Shown one piece after another: positions 1 through 12,153 of a DNA stretch of 64,000 nt. Location of the stretch: assembly GCA_023014335.1 (NCBI GenBank), contig JAECYW010000014.1:1488001-1552000 (forward strand). Reading direction: 5' to 3'. The notes below the pieces were generated by a model, which was not told the origin of the DNA, ran no database searches, and worked only from the letters and a program-made list of their open reading frames with translations. Source of the stretch: Galerina marginata (taxonomy: Eukaryota > Basidiomycota > Agaricomycetes > Agaricales > Galerinaceae). Position numbers and translations under genes: made by a program. The stretch's first letter is position 1. Each line of letters opens with the position of its first letter.

Positions 1-1527
1 AGTTCTAACTTCATCTTGTTCAGCGTGACGTCCAACACGACACTCTTATCTCCCAGACGCCCAGAAATATACACCGCATTTGTAAACATCACACCCGTCG
101 GAGTTGCCTGATATCGATAGCTACATATCGTGCGTTTCGAGCCCACAGCGCTCCAATCGGACTCGAGAATACGGCTTGCTGAGACGTTAGAAACCGTCAT
201 GGTCTCATCGGCGTTCGGAGGGTTCGGGAAGCAAGGATTTTGAAGCAATTCCCTTGCTGCTACGACGTGATCCAAAGATAATGATGCTCTTGAGGCCGCG
301 AATAATTCCGTTAGGGCAGTTAAGGACATTGCTTTAACTTCGGCAACTGGGAGGACTGGGTAGGCTAGAGGCACGAAAGCATTGTGCGGGAAGGTCAATA
401 CTTCAGGGGTTTCCGTTGCCAGAAGGGCACGGAAACTGGCGAGGTTAGAGCAATGAACCATGGCATTTGAACTCGTTCCAGTCGAGTAAACTGTCTAGAA
501 TAAATGATGATAAATCAGCGTACAGACAAAACATTGAATACGAAAATAGACATACTTTGAATATCCAGGCAACAAGAATATCGCCTGTGGTGACATGTTC
601 CACGTCCTTTTGTTCGCTGCGGAGACCAGACATAACCTCCTGCACCAGTAAATTCAGTACAGTTTTAGGCATTAAGACTATCCGCCTTTCCGCGCCACTC
701 CAAAAGCGTTCTATGAGATGCCGAGCGATCAACTTCAAAAAGCCAGCCAGACTGATAATAGTGTAGCCAACATGACCTTCGTCCGAGTCGTTCTTCCTCG
801 AGGGGTTTTCTACGAGACTTTCGCGTGCCAAGACTTCCTCGAGAAGATTAACATTCATGCCTTCTTCAAGTCGAGGAGGTATCATCCATTCTCGGCCGTT
901 CATTTCCGCAACTAGGGCGTTCATGATCTGCGCGGCTCCTCCACCGTCAAAGATGCCGTGGGACCGAGCGAATCCGATGCAGGTGTAGTCCACACCTCCG
1001 TTTTGCGATGCAGGGAAGTAAGTAAGCTGCCAGCATGTTAGAGGGTGATTTGTAGACTCCCAAGCTGTGTATTGCCTTGGGGTAGACGCATGCAGAAATA
1101 TGGATGGAGGAGGGGACAATGAAACTGTCGGTAGCGGAATTGGCACATATTTCGATAATGGCACGCTCGACGTTGAGGTTGTCAGCGAGTAGGTCGGATA
1201 ATCGGGCGGCAGTGGCCCGAGGGGTATCTTGAGCCTCCACTTCACGTCCTGATAGAGGCAAGTTGCAAGTCTAAAGTCAGCACTTGAAGGACGGATGGTT
1301 AAGCAGGAAAAGATGCGTACATTTCGTTCCTTAACAGATTGCAATCTCCCTGAGAGCATACGCCACTTTTGAGTTACCCGATCCAAGGCAGTCGCAAGAG
1401 CGGACGCATCAACCGTTCCTTCGACAAGCCAGCCGGTTACAAACGTCGTGCGTTCAAACAGTTTATCGAAAACCGTGAGTGGGACCAGCGCAAAGCCTGG
1501 GGCAGTGGGTCCCTCGTCCATGGTCAT
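1..1527 (-). CDS. BAHD/condensation-fold acyltransferase, 3' end cut by window edge
   Basis: Three exons can be followed: 1321..1527, 556..1248 and 1..494, with GT..AG introns at 1249..1320 and 495..555 that keep one frame. The protein carries SHGIFDGGG, an HxxxDG motif, the catalytic signature of the BAHD/chloramphenicol-acetyltransferase-like fold in which the histidine activates the acyl acceptor. The N-terminus (PLTVFDKLFERTTFVTGWL) and the spacing to HxxxDG fit fungal transferase-family proteins that acylate secondary metabolites or alcohols. The C-terminal half runs off the left edge, so the DFGWG-like motif cannot be checked. The start at 1527 is the first in-frame ATG, but an upstream exon near 1669-1851 with a good GTAAGC donor could extend the N-terminus in frame. 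The substrate is unknown. Confidence 0.75.
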
Positions 1528-4516
1528 GGTTTCGTCAAAAATGGGCTCAAGAATACAAGTAAAATGATGGGGAAAATACCCTGTTGTTCTTCATCTCAAC
1601 AAAACGTATAAGAGCCTCTGACTTGTTTCTTGAACGTAACGTTCCTGATGTCAAATTCCATTGCTTACCTGCATCTTGCGAGCTAATTCATTAGCTCCTG
1701 AGCCATTACTCGCCCACCAGCGGCCGCCGTGGAGAATTGCGGGCGCTTCTGCATTTCGCCTCAAATCTTCCCTGCATGACATGAAGTGAATAAAGTCGTT
1801 ACGAAGACATCTGAAGGGAGCATATTTATGCCTGATTCCGGGATGAGGCATTCAAGACCAGTCGGATTGTAGCTCAGTGGTTTCGTTGCGTCCCGATTGA
1901 AAGATGTGAGCACGGTCAGAAATGGCTCATGACTTTCGCGACCCTCGGAATGGGTATACGCCGCAGTCCAATCGTAGTCCAGCTCCGTGCCTCCAGGCCT
2001 TCGCAGATTTCGATCAAGGACACACTCACGTAACAGAGATGAAATTCATTAATTTTAATTGAGTTCTGGGAAGATGCGTGCCGGAGGAGAACAACTCGAA
2101 GGAAACGTAATCCTGATATTAAAAACATCAGGTGCCATACTCTGTTGACAGATGGAGACGATCCAAAGACGACCACGAAGAGAGCAAGGGTTGAAGAATG
2201 ACTAACGAATGCGAGAGTACGCGTGGGTCAATAATGGCTTCCAGATCTGAAAAGGAACCAATTGGAAGAGGTTGCAGTGCCCGAGATCATCGATCATCTT
2301 TCGTGTTTTGCTATCCGTCTTGTTGCCAGGTTATATGCAAGCGCAGAGTGCAGAAGTTGATCGGAGGGAGGAATCAGTTGGGAAAGAGGGATGTAAGTAC
2401 TACCGCCCTCAAATCAACGGAAAACCTTTAGCAGGAGGATGGATGGGTAAATGGATTGAGTAGTAAGCGGCGACCGTTTTGCGCAACAACCGTCTGCCGG
2501 CCCGGCAGACCTGAGATTGACGTCATAGATGAGTAAATTAGACGCGCGCTAACGTTTTCAGATGGAGGGCGTCGCGCCAGTGTGCTACACACACACGACC
2601 ATCACCAAACTTCCACAACATAAGAAAGGGTCAACTGGTGACTGTAGGCTCAGAAAGCTTGGCTGGGGAATTGCGTCTAATATGCAAACTGGAGACAATA
2701 CGAGTTGAATAGCGCTCACAGTGAGTAGCACATTACTTCCGTTCGGAGCTCTGAAAGTCATCAAATGTGTCCCTTGTTCCTTCTTCTAACCTCCAAGCCC
2801 CTAGGTACAACTGCGGATGTGCTGCGACTTGATCCCCAGAGCTGGACTTCCTCCAACAGATGCGCCACAAATCGCACCATCATCCTGGTCATTCGCATGT
2901 AAGTCACACGTTCTAAGAGGAGACAACTCTATACAGACCCTTTGACTGAAAATCCACAGCTATTTTAGAGAAATGGAAGGATCTTGAGTTTTATATGCAA
3001 ACGAGTCTCGTGAAACTGATTGGTCGACAACTCCTTTGGGATTTGACAACCTACATATTGAATGTAACGTTATATACCAATAGTACTCTGTGCATTCACT
3101 ATTTCCTGACTATGGATTGTAGCTAGCCCTCTAATATTTTGTTTGCATTGCCCGACTGTGGCTCGCACATCTTCGAAGCGGTGAGCGTCGCCTGAAACCG
3201 GCTTGCTTATTGTCGCGATTGGTAAAAAGTTTACTTTGAAATAGATGTTTTCGTATGTCATTTGCAATAATTCGCTCATATAGGGTGAGTCCGGCCACCG
3301 GTTAACTTTCCCAACAACGAAAAAAGGAATCAATGTTTGGGCAGTGGATGAGAATTTACACCACCGACAAGTGCATGGTATGAATGCGTGTGACACAGGG
3401 TTCTCAAACATTTAAACCTGCAAAGGCGATTCTTCGCAAAGTGTCCCAGTTACATGTGGGAAGAAGGATAAGAAGCAGCCCAGGATTCCAACGGCCTTCC
3501 GGTGTGTCGAAGGATAGGAAAGGGTCGAGAAAAACACATTCTTTGGGTGGCCAAATGCACCGCTTGCCTTGCATGTTCTTCGGAGATTTACTCATTCCAA
3601 AGGGATTCCACCTAACCGTAACGAATAATTCGAATAGTTCAGAAGGAGGGAAATCCAGAGGGTACCAAAGCGTGTGCAGAATAGTGATTGAGATTGCATA
3701 GTAACCCTAGGGACAAACGATTATCTTGACCACCTGATCATGAGAGCCCCCAGATTCGAATGATATATGGAAAGCCAAGGTTTGTAGGATGTTAGACAGC
3801 GAGTGGTTACCAAATTAATATCGACCACCACCAAGGATTCGATTGAATGGAAAGGACCATCCTTCGAAATATATTTATAAAATTTCTGCAACACAAATCG
3901 TCACAGAGCGGAAAGGTTCTGAATCCAGATATTAGATCCAAGGTAATGAAAACCCAAATGAATTAGATTCAAGATGCTTTGGCCGCCGAAGATTAATAGG
4001 TCCCCTCGATCATCACGATCGCTCTGGGCACTGCAGTGGGTGCAATAGTGACGATTCAATGAAGAGTGGCATTACCCTATTCAAAAATGAATATCAGAAA
4101 TCATCAATATGTGGGGAGAGGACGTGGAAGGCGCACTTCTGCCTCTCCATTGTGGAGAGCATGAATAGCCAAAGGACAAAGCCTTCGAAAATGAAAGGGT
4201 CATTTTAGTAAATAAAAACAACTCGGCCATTCACCCGAGTGTCCGCGCAAACGCCCCAAAGTTCATGAAGGTTAGGAAGGCCTTATCTGTACAAATGTTC
4301 CATTCCACCGAGCGACAAAACAACAATAGATATGGTATTAAACACACACGCACACACGCAAGGCCGTCCACGATCCGTCGACTGTTATTCTTCTGCCATG
4401 CTTCCGGGATCCCGGAAGGAAATTTCCAGAAACACGGATCGCCAAGTTAAGTAGGGATCTAGTTTCGTCTTCAAGTGCCAGCATGCGTCGTGCCTCATCT
4501 TTCTCCTCCATTTCCA
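1528..4516. other. 3 kb gap with scattered coding-like fragments
   Basis: No complete gene can be built here. On the minus strand about 1700-2150 reads as one or two exon-like stretches, one containing GGTELDYDWTAAYTHSEG and one ending at a clean GTAAGC donor near 1668. Minus-strand open frames at 3404..3595 and 3070..3411 (CTCRWCKFSS, then a serine/threonine-poor stretch) look protein-like but have no recognised domain. They may be remnants of one decayed gene. A short CA-rich microsatellite lies near 4345-4360. Confidence 0.3.
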
Positions 4517-6726
4517 TCATAGCTCCTCCCTCTCAACCTTCTTTTTGTCCCCCTCAACAGGCAAACACAGAGCAGGAGTCGTCCCTGTAATCTCGTACTC
4601 GCACTTCTCGAGCTCCTGCACCGTTAGAATCACATTCTCCGCCCCACATGTCAGGAGCAGCTGAAGAAAAAGAAAAACACATCAATCTATCAGACAGCCG
4701 CCGCAGGAGGGTCGAACGAAAAAGCGTACCTGCACATTGCGCTCGGGTCCGTTCCAGCACCTCGTACCGTGCTTGTAGATCTGCTTCTGGTAGAACGCGG
4801 GCTCGCCGGGCTTCACATCAGTAGAAGGATTCCAGGATTCGAATTTTCTAGGGTTCGATTGTGAGTATTGGGGCCGCAGGGGTGCAAGAGAATCTGAGCT
4901 TCTCCCACTTACCCAAGACTGAAGGTCTGTCCGCCGTGATTCGGCTTCTGCTTGATTTCTTGGAACATACAGACCTCGTATGTATAGCTATTGCCGGATG
5001 GGTTAGGAAAGACGAGATATAAGGAAAGAAAAATGGATAACTTACTCGCCAGTGTCCTTTTCCAGACATTCGCCGTCAAGTTTCTTCCATTCGCCCTTGG
5101 CTCCGAATCCGTGGACGTTGAAGACCTCCTTTACGTCGTTCTCCTTCTTCTCTTTGTCGGACTTCAGGCGTCCTAGCTCGTTCTCGGCGTCGTGGAATGC
5201 TTGTCGAGCACGGGATGAGTCGGCTGAGGGATTTTGAGTCCAGTCGATACGTGTTGACAATTGCCAAGCTTACCTGCTGAGCCATCTGTGCTGCGAATGA
5301 TCCCGACTTTCTGGAGCAAGGACACGAGAGTGTCTTTGAAATCCTCATAGGCCGGGAGAACCGAGTCCGGAAGGTACGATGCAATTTCAAACACTTCATG
5401 GAAAACAATGTTAGCTCGTTTACTTCTAAGCGAGCAAGAATCACTTACAAATAGAACCTTCCTGGGGAGCTTGAATGAATTCATCGTGTTCCAACAACAG
5501 AGACACGTAGTCAGTGTTGAACAAGATGTCCACTTGCCAGTCCAGTTCCTCGGCCGTCCACATGCCCTCTTCTAATGGCTCTTCAGTTTCTGTGGTCTCC
5601 TCTGGTTTACCAGCCTCAGCAGCCTCCGGAGACTCATCCGTTTCCTTTCCAACGTCATTAATGTGGGGCAGTTTAGCGAGTTCCTCCCACCCGCGGACGG
5701 CCTCTAACACGGCCATGTCTTGGTAATTAGGGTTGTAGCCTGTTCGCAGGGTGTCGAGGATTTCTCCGAGGGCCTTCTCGCGTTCGACGTGTTTTTTGTA
5801 TTCCCGTTGAAGAGATTTGAGTCCGTTACGGTGTTTAATGAGGGATTCGTACAGTGCTAATTATGCTGTATCAATATGAAAACGTATTCGCGAAGACGTT
5901 GTACGCACGGGACTTCTTCTTTTGCTCTAGAGCAACCTGTGAGAGAGATTCAGTCCGGTCGGCGATGTCTGAGGAATTTGGTAAGTAAGCGTGCGGTTTG
6001 GAATATGAAAAGTGTTTGCACACCCTGGAGTCGTTCAACCTCTTTCTCCTTGACTTTAATTTCTTCCGTTAGTTTTTCTACATCTGCTTGAAGCCGTTTC
6101 TTCTCTTGGTGGGCGAATGCAATGTAACTTGACCGGACTTTCGCACCCTGGTAATGGAATTAGAAAGAACAATGAAACCATGTTAAGCAGGAGGCTTACC
6201 GCTCTCTGTATCTTCAACTCTGCCTTTCGTTTCTTTTGGTACTCCTGACCAATTTCCTTGCATAGATTTGGACAAACACCTGCAGCCTCATCCGAGCCAT
6301 CACAGCAGTCGATTTCTATTGAACTTGATTAGAGGCAAAAAATGTAGAAAAGAAATTCGATGCGCACCACAAAGTCCGTCTTTCACCCTTGAGCTCGGAA
6401 TAAATGCTCCAATGTGTCCGGCGTTCTGGCAATAAAATTGGGTATCTGGGCAAGCTCCTGTGCCTAATGGAATTGTTTGAGACGTTGGTCGCCACTTGAA
6501 TGAGCGCAATCTACCGACCTGGCTCATCGCTACCATCAGGACAGTCACAAGAATCGTCGTTCACAAAGTCCCATGGTATCTCTTTAGAACCGTCGAGACA
6601 TTTCCAAGTACCAGACTTTAGAGGGGCGTATTTAGAGATTAAATCCGGAGGAATGCCCAATGTCTTCGCTGCGCTCGCGGTGGCAGAGAGTGGTAGAGAG
6701 CAGAGAAGCAGCACCCAAGGAATCAT
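4517..6726 (-). CDS. Glucosidase II beta subunit (PRKCSH-like), ER lumen
   Basis: This is the non-catalytic subunit of ER glucosidase II. It holds the catalytic alpha subunit in the ER and presents N-glycans for trimming. The ATG at 6726 opens a hydrophobic signal peptide (MIPWVLLLCSLPLSATASA). It is followed by two LDL-receptor-A-like Ca-binding modules (CDCPDGSDE and CCDGSDE), a coiled coil of charged residues, an acidic region (about 5560-5660), and a C-terminal MRH (mannose-6-phosphate receptor homology) domain with YEVCMFQEI, HGGQTFSLG, GTRCWNGPERN and LLTCG. About ten exons are separated by short introns. The protein ends VEREEL, so the last residues are EEL rather than the usual HDEL or KDEL. 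It shares a 163 bp upstream region with eS25. Confidence 0.9.
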
Positions 6727-6889
6727 CGCCTGTGTTCTGGCTGGACACCAAAGCCAATTTCGATCGACGTGTCCAAAGACGCGTCAGGGAAACACTTGAA
6801 TTACATAATCTGGCCAAACAAGGCACGCGGTTGCTCTTTTCGAGGGCATCGTTCACAACTGAGTCTCATCATCGACGGTCACAGCAACT
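6727..6889. promoter_or_regulatory. Short bidirectional promoter between glucosidase II beta and eS25
   Basis: Only 163 bases separate the divergent start codons at 6726 (-) and 6890 (+), so both genes must take their core promoters and 5' leaders from this stretch. No canonical TATA box is obvious. That the promoter is shared is inferred from geometry only. Confidence 0.6.
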
Positions 6890-7429
6890 ATGGTCAGTCC
6901 TGTTCCTCCCTTTTTTCGACGGCGGAAGGCTTTCGGGGTGTCTACCGAGGGTGCCTGCAGAGACGAGGAAGTTACGCTTAGGAATGAGCTGGATGCCTCT
7001 CTTTGACTCTGGATGGACTTTCTGGGAATTGTGGTGACTGACTACTGTCTTTCGTCTCCAGGCCAAAGCAAAAGCAGCCCCCGCTGCGTCAAGCGGCGGT
7101 AAATCCGCAAAGAAAAAGAAGTGGTCGAAGGGAAAGGTCAAGGATAAGGCCCTACACGCTGTGTCGCTCGACAAGGCTACCTACGACCGTATCCTCAAGG
7201 AGGTCCCCACCTTCAAATTCATCAGCCAGAGCATCCTCATTGAGCGTCTGAAGATCAACGGTAGCTTGGCTCGTGTCGCTATCCGTCACCTCGAGAAGGA
7301 GAAGCAGATCAAGCGGATCGTCCACCACTCCGCCCAACTTATCTACAGTGAGTACAGCTTTCATTCTGCAGAACTCTAGTTCTTTCTGACGTACTTCTTC
7401 TTCAGCGCGGGTAACTTCGTCAGATTAAA
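6890..7429 (+). CDS. RPS25: 40S ribosomal protein S25 (eS25)
   Basis: The protein has 103 residues and sits in the small ribosomal subunit head. Exons are 6890..6892, 7062..7347 and 7407..7429. The first exon is the ATG alone, followed at once by a 169 bp intron (GTCAGT to CTCCAG). Without it the conserved start [20 protein letters not shown] cannot be formed. The body contains [42 protein letters not shown] and IYTRVTSSD at the C-terminus, all diagnostic for eS25. The long first intron next to the start codon is usual for fungal ribosomal-protein genes and may influence expression. Confidence 0.96.
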
Positions 7430-7847
7430 TGGCGCCTATTTCTTTCGATCTCCTTATGCTCTCTAGGCTATATGTAATCCACCACGCGAGAAAATAAATC
7501 ATGCAAATGGCAAAACACAACAAATTCTTATGTGAACCTTGAGTAATTTTTTTTGATCTTCAAAACTGTAAATTGCAGTGCGTAGCCTTCCGCCTGCTGA
7601 CTCGTCATATCTATGTCTGAGTCGGGTCCTCTACTTGTCAACATGTTCGTCGTTTTAGGTGAGAATGCGAAAGTTATCGTCGACGTTCAAGATTACCTCG
7701 CGAATTTGTGCTATCCGGGGACATATTGAGCCGGTCCGTTTCCCGCACACCTTCCTTCAGATTCTCCTGAGTTTGAAGCATATAAAGACCTTGCACACGG
7801 GAGTAGAACTGACCTTCCTTCTGACAGCCCCGGCCATCCTAACAACC
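7430..7847 (+). promoter_or_regulatory. Intergenic region with TATA box for the FGGY kinase
   Basis: This holds the 3' end of eS25 and the promoter of the downstream kinase. TATAAA lies at 7781-7786, 62 bases upstream of the kinase ATG, with a pyrimidine-rich leader (CTTCCTTCTGACAG) between them. Nothing else is recognised. Confidence 0.5.
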
Positions 7848-10134
7848 ATGGATTCGACTACTCGAAAAAGTTATTACATTGGGATTGACGTCGGCACAGG
7901 TTCGGTACGCGCCTCGCTTGTAGACAAATCAGGTCATGTCAGCTCCATTTGCACCCAAAACACCCAAACCTGGCGCGATGCAAACGACAGCCGGATCTTT
8001 GAGCAATCGACAGCAGATATTTGGGCTGCGGTGGGCATCGTCGTTAGGGGATGCTTGAAAGGCGCCAGCGTCCATCCGAATCAGGTAAAGGGTCTTGGGT
8101 TTGACGCGACTTGTTCGTTAGCTGTGACGGATTTCGACGGCGAGCCGGTAATGGTTACGAAGGGCGACAATCTTGGCATCCACGGAGAGAGGAACGTCAT
8201 ACTCTGGGCCGATCATCGTGCTGAGAAGGAGGCAGATTTGATCAATGGGACGGGATCCATCGTTTTGGACTACGTCGGTGGAAAGATGAGTGTGCGTCGA
8301 TTCTCTACGACCGGCCAGACTGGGAGCTTTCGCTCACCTCCTGAAATCAATCGCAGTTGGAGATGGAGATACCCAAAATTCTCTGGCTGAAGAACAATAT
8401 GGCCCCTGACCTGTTCAGCAAATGCCAATTCTTCGACCTGCCCGACTTCCTGACCTACCAAGCCACACGGGACAGCGCTCGTTCCTGCTGTTCTTTGACA
8501 TGCAAATGTTCCTATGTCCCAAAAGCCGGATGGCAGAAGGACTTCTTCAAGCAGATCGGGTTGAAGGAGCTGACGGAGAGAAACTACGCGCAGGTCGGGG
8601 TGAGAGAGGGTGAAGAGGTCTTGATTGCTGGTATGCCCGTCGGTCAAGGTCTTTCGACGAAGGCGGCGGAAGAATTGGGGTTGCTTCCTGGTACCCCTGT
8701 TGGGAGCGCCTTGATTGATGCGTAAGAACTATCACGTTTGGCGCCATTGCTCTTCAGCCCTAAATTGGTTCAACAGATACGCAGGATGGTTGGGTACCGT
8801 TGCTGCGCGATATACAGAGAACGGAGTGCTCTCCGCCGTAGTTCCATCTCTAGAAGAGTCAGGCCATCGACTTGCAGCTGTAGCTGGTACCAGCACCTGT
8901 CATATTGTTCAGGTACTAATCTTCTGAACTCTCTTTGTTCTTTGAGTTAAATGCTTAATTCTACATCATGCAGAGCCCGGAAGGCATCTTCGTTGACGGA
9001 GTATGGGGCCCTTACAAGGTATCAATGAGGCATTTTCCGAACATGTTTCATTACTTAGCTTCTTTCTTAGGACCCTATCATCGACGGCTGGTGGATGAAC
9101 GAAGGCGGCCAGTCTTCGACCGGACAGGTTAGTTATTATTCTTTTCTTTCTGGCGTCTGGTAAGATTCTGATCATGAACTGGCTACTAATAATAGCTCAT
9201 CGACTTCATTCTAACAAACCACCCAGCATACCCCGAAGCAGTGAAGCTTGGAAAGGAACAAGGAATGAGCGTGCATACCCGTGCGTTTTCCCTTTCATTA
9301 GATTTTCTTGTCACTGACGTCAAATTTTCTAGTCTTGCAAGAACTTTTAGAAAAAATACGCGTTGAGCATAATGCCGATACCTTGACAGAGTTGACGAAG
9401 GACCTACATCTTTACCCGGATTTCCACGGTAAGCTCGTGATTAAACATCTCGTGCCAAGTTCAGACCTTATATCCAATCCCTTTCAGGAAACAGATCACC
9501 AATCGCCGACCCTCGCATGCGAGGCTCTATCATCGGTTTAGAACTAGTACGTCACTTTTCAGTTCACTGCCCTTCACAAATTTGACTGAGATGTCACCTT
9601 TATCCAGGACAACTCTCTCACCTCCCTCTCCAAGCACTACCATGCCACCCTCCTTGCCATCGCCCTCCAAACGCGGCACATCATCGACACGCTCAACACC
9701 TCTGGGCACAAGGTCACCTCTATCTTCATGAGTGGGGGCCAAGCGCAAAACATCTTGCTCATGCAGCTTTTCGCGGACGTGTGCGGGATGCCGGTGGTCC
9801 TGCCAGCGAATAGTGACCAAGCTGTGGGGCTTGGCGCGGCGATGCTTGGTAGGCTTGCGGCGGAGTACGATAATGGAGGGAAGGAGGGACAGGCGCAGAG
9901 GTTATGGGATATCATGGTTAGTTCACCTTTCTTTCATTTTACCGCCTGATACATGTCTGTTTGTTTATCAACTATATTCAAATCTAGGTCCAAATGACGC
10001 CGCCTGGGATGATGATTTCGCCCAGCTGCTCGCTGAATGAGAAAAAGCTTCTTGACGCGAAGTATATGATCTTCCTGGAAACCATCCAAATCCAAAAGCG
10101 ATGGCGAAAGGAAATGGAGGATGCTTTAGCATGA
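7848..10134 (+). CDS. FGGY-family carbohydrate kinase (D-ribulokinase-like)
   Basis: Ten exons (7848..8291, 8357..8721, 8777..8912, 8974..9018, 9071..9127, 9196..9280, 9333..9428, 9488..9546, 9608..9916, 9988..10134) give 580 residues, close to the usual size for eukaryotic FGGY-domain proteins. The N-terminal actin-like ATPase phosphate-1 motif is YYIGIDVGTGSVRASLVD. The substrate-side segment has ILWADHRAEKEA, and later come AGTSTCHI, VWGPYKDPIIDGWWMNEGGQS and the C-terminal signature FMSGGQAQNILLMQLFAD with GLGAAMLG. The family phosphorylates pentuloses with ATP. The order and the GGQS segment resemble the ribulokinase-like fungal/animal FGGY group more than xylulokinase, but substrate cannot be read from sequence. 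The ATG at 7848 follows a TATA box by 62 bases. Confidence 0.9.
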
Positions 10135-10353
10135 TATACTGTTGTAGATAGCTGGAAGGGGAAAAATGTATTTGAAGCTAGGTTCAGTGTTTGTAGAAAC
10201 AGTAATCATTATTGAGGGCGGCCAGCGGTCAGGATGGAAAATAAATAGCATTGATCATTATTGCACATCTTATTATTTACAGTATTATGTGCTACTGTTG
10301 TTTTACTCTGCTATCAAGCAGGTTATGTAGTACCAAACGATAGCCTGCCTTTC

Positions 10354-11780
10354 CTACCTGACAGCTACGTTTAGCTTAACTTCTACCCACTGATAAATAG
10401 ACAACTTCGGCAGAATATTTGCTGCGTGAGGGATATCTACCGGAACCAAGTCGTGCTTAGACCGGGCCAGGTTCAGGTTTATAACTGCGTGCTGTAGATC
10501 TGGGAATCTATAGCTACTAAGCACTTCGTCGAGAGTCCCCCATGCCCTTCTGACAGCCTTGGGAACCCATCTGTTTGTAAACATATTTTGGGGCGACTCA
10601 GGGGCTCCTTTCAAGTTGGGATTTACTATGACCTCCGTGACCCACTGTGTGGCGAGGCAAAGAGTGAATGCAAGGGTAAAAGATCGAAGTTGCATAGGTG
10701 CAATTGCGGATCGGAGGATATCGACTATGAACGACAGCCTTGATTCGAAATCCTGAAGGTCATCGGCTTGCGTAGCAAACTTGAGATGTTGTAACGCTAC
10801 CATGTCATGCAGAGGAAAAGTATCTGAAAATGTGCTCCTCTCTTTGTGGGTGGTCAGTTTCGTGGCGGGCGGATTGAGACAAATATCCTACCCCAGATTC
10901 TTATTTCAAGACTTGTAATGGTTTGTGCACCGCTTATCACAAGCTGCGAAATAGAGGCAATATCATCCAATGAGGAAATTGGACCGATGATGAGGCTGTT
11001 CAATAGCGGTAACGGGTGCGGGATCCCATTAATGAAAGTTTTTCCAAGGACATGGAATTGACGATGAGCAAGGTAACTGAAAAATGGGCTTTGAATCAGT
11101 GCCAGCGTCCGTAATTGCGTCCAGGGTAGCTCAATGGACTTGATAATGGCTGGTTCCAAACGTGAAACGGTACTATTTTTCAGGATAAGGTGCTGAAGGG
11201 AAGAAGGGTGACTTGGGTTGCCTGTTAACATTACGATCGGTAAATTGCACACGTTTTCGAGCTCTAGGGTATGAAGGCGTGGATTGGACCGTATTGTTAA
11301 TAGTAAGGACTGGATAAGTAGGACATTCCAGTTGAGATATGACGAGCTTCCAAGGGAAAACTTCTGGACTTGAGCAGATTGGGCGATGACCTGGAGCACC
11401 CATAATAGGTGGCTCCTCAGAATCCCGAGCATAGAGCCGACGACCGAAGCGACGTCCCCGACCTTCCGTGACCTCAAAACTTTCCCAATTTTTTCGACTC
11501 CGCCAGTGACAACGGACTGGAATGGGAACGGATCGGTGACGGTCATCTTGAATGAGCGAATTCCTGACACGAGCTCTGGTTCGGATTTTAGGATGCTACG
11601 CAGCCTCCCAGCAGATCGGCGGACTCGAGTATCGACTACAAGCTCGATATCGGCGAAAAGGTGCGGCTTCGATCGGGTGCGGAAGGATTTGGAAACTGAA
11701 TTGCAAGCTCGAAGGGTGTCCTTGTCGCCCGTAGACGCGATATCGTCTATGATGAGGTCAATGAGTTCCTGAGGAAGCAT
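10354..11780 (-). CDS. F-box-like protein with leucine-rich C-terminus
   Basis: Two exons (10892..11780 and 10354..10823; intron 10824..10891 with GTAGGA, CTGAC branch and TTTCAG) give 452 residues. The first 45 residues form an F-box: MLPQELIDLIIDDIASTGD, then TLRACNSVSKSF and RSKPHLFADIEL. The rest has irregular leucine-rich segments (LHTLELENVCNLP, LQHLILKNSTVS, LRTLALIQSPF) of the kind found in the large agaric F-box family. Such proteins are presumed substrate adaptors of SCF ubiquitin ligases through SKP1. The target is unknown. It is convergent with the FGGY kinase, 219 bases away. Confidence 0.85.
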
Positions 11781-12153
11781 TTGGGAATATTCGATATGCG
11801 TAGGGCTTTGAACTGCTATAAAAGGTGTTCAAGGCAGTTGTAGGAGGCCAGGACAGCCAAGTGGACTGAAGTTCGTTAGAAAGGATGGGAATTCGACCAA
11901 AATTCGACTTAAAATAAATGCTGGCCATCATTGTGGATGAGCGCCGGACTGGCAACCTCGAACGTCGCAGTCGAGCTATCTCAGTGTCTGCAAAAAGCGT
12001 TGATAAGTACGTAGTGGAAATCATGAAATTTCGGTCTACTCACCAACACGAACATGAACGTTGCATGAAGAAAACTTGCATGAACCAAACCTTGGTGTTA
12101 ACCGGAATGCAGGTCCGGCTGATCCGTAAAATTGGCTTCTTCGGGCGATATCG
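11781..12153. other. Gap upstream of the minus-strand F-box gene
   Basis: This stretch must contain the F-box promoter. No other coding exon or RNA gene is seen. Confidence 0.4.

Noticed and set aside
1868..1940. TAGCTCAGTGGTT resembles a tRNA D-arm (A box)
   Set aside because: No GGTTCGAATCC-type B box or acceptor stem follows at the right distance.
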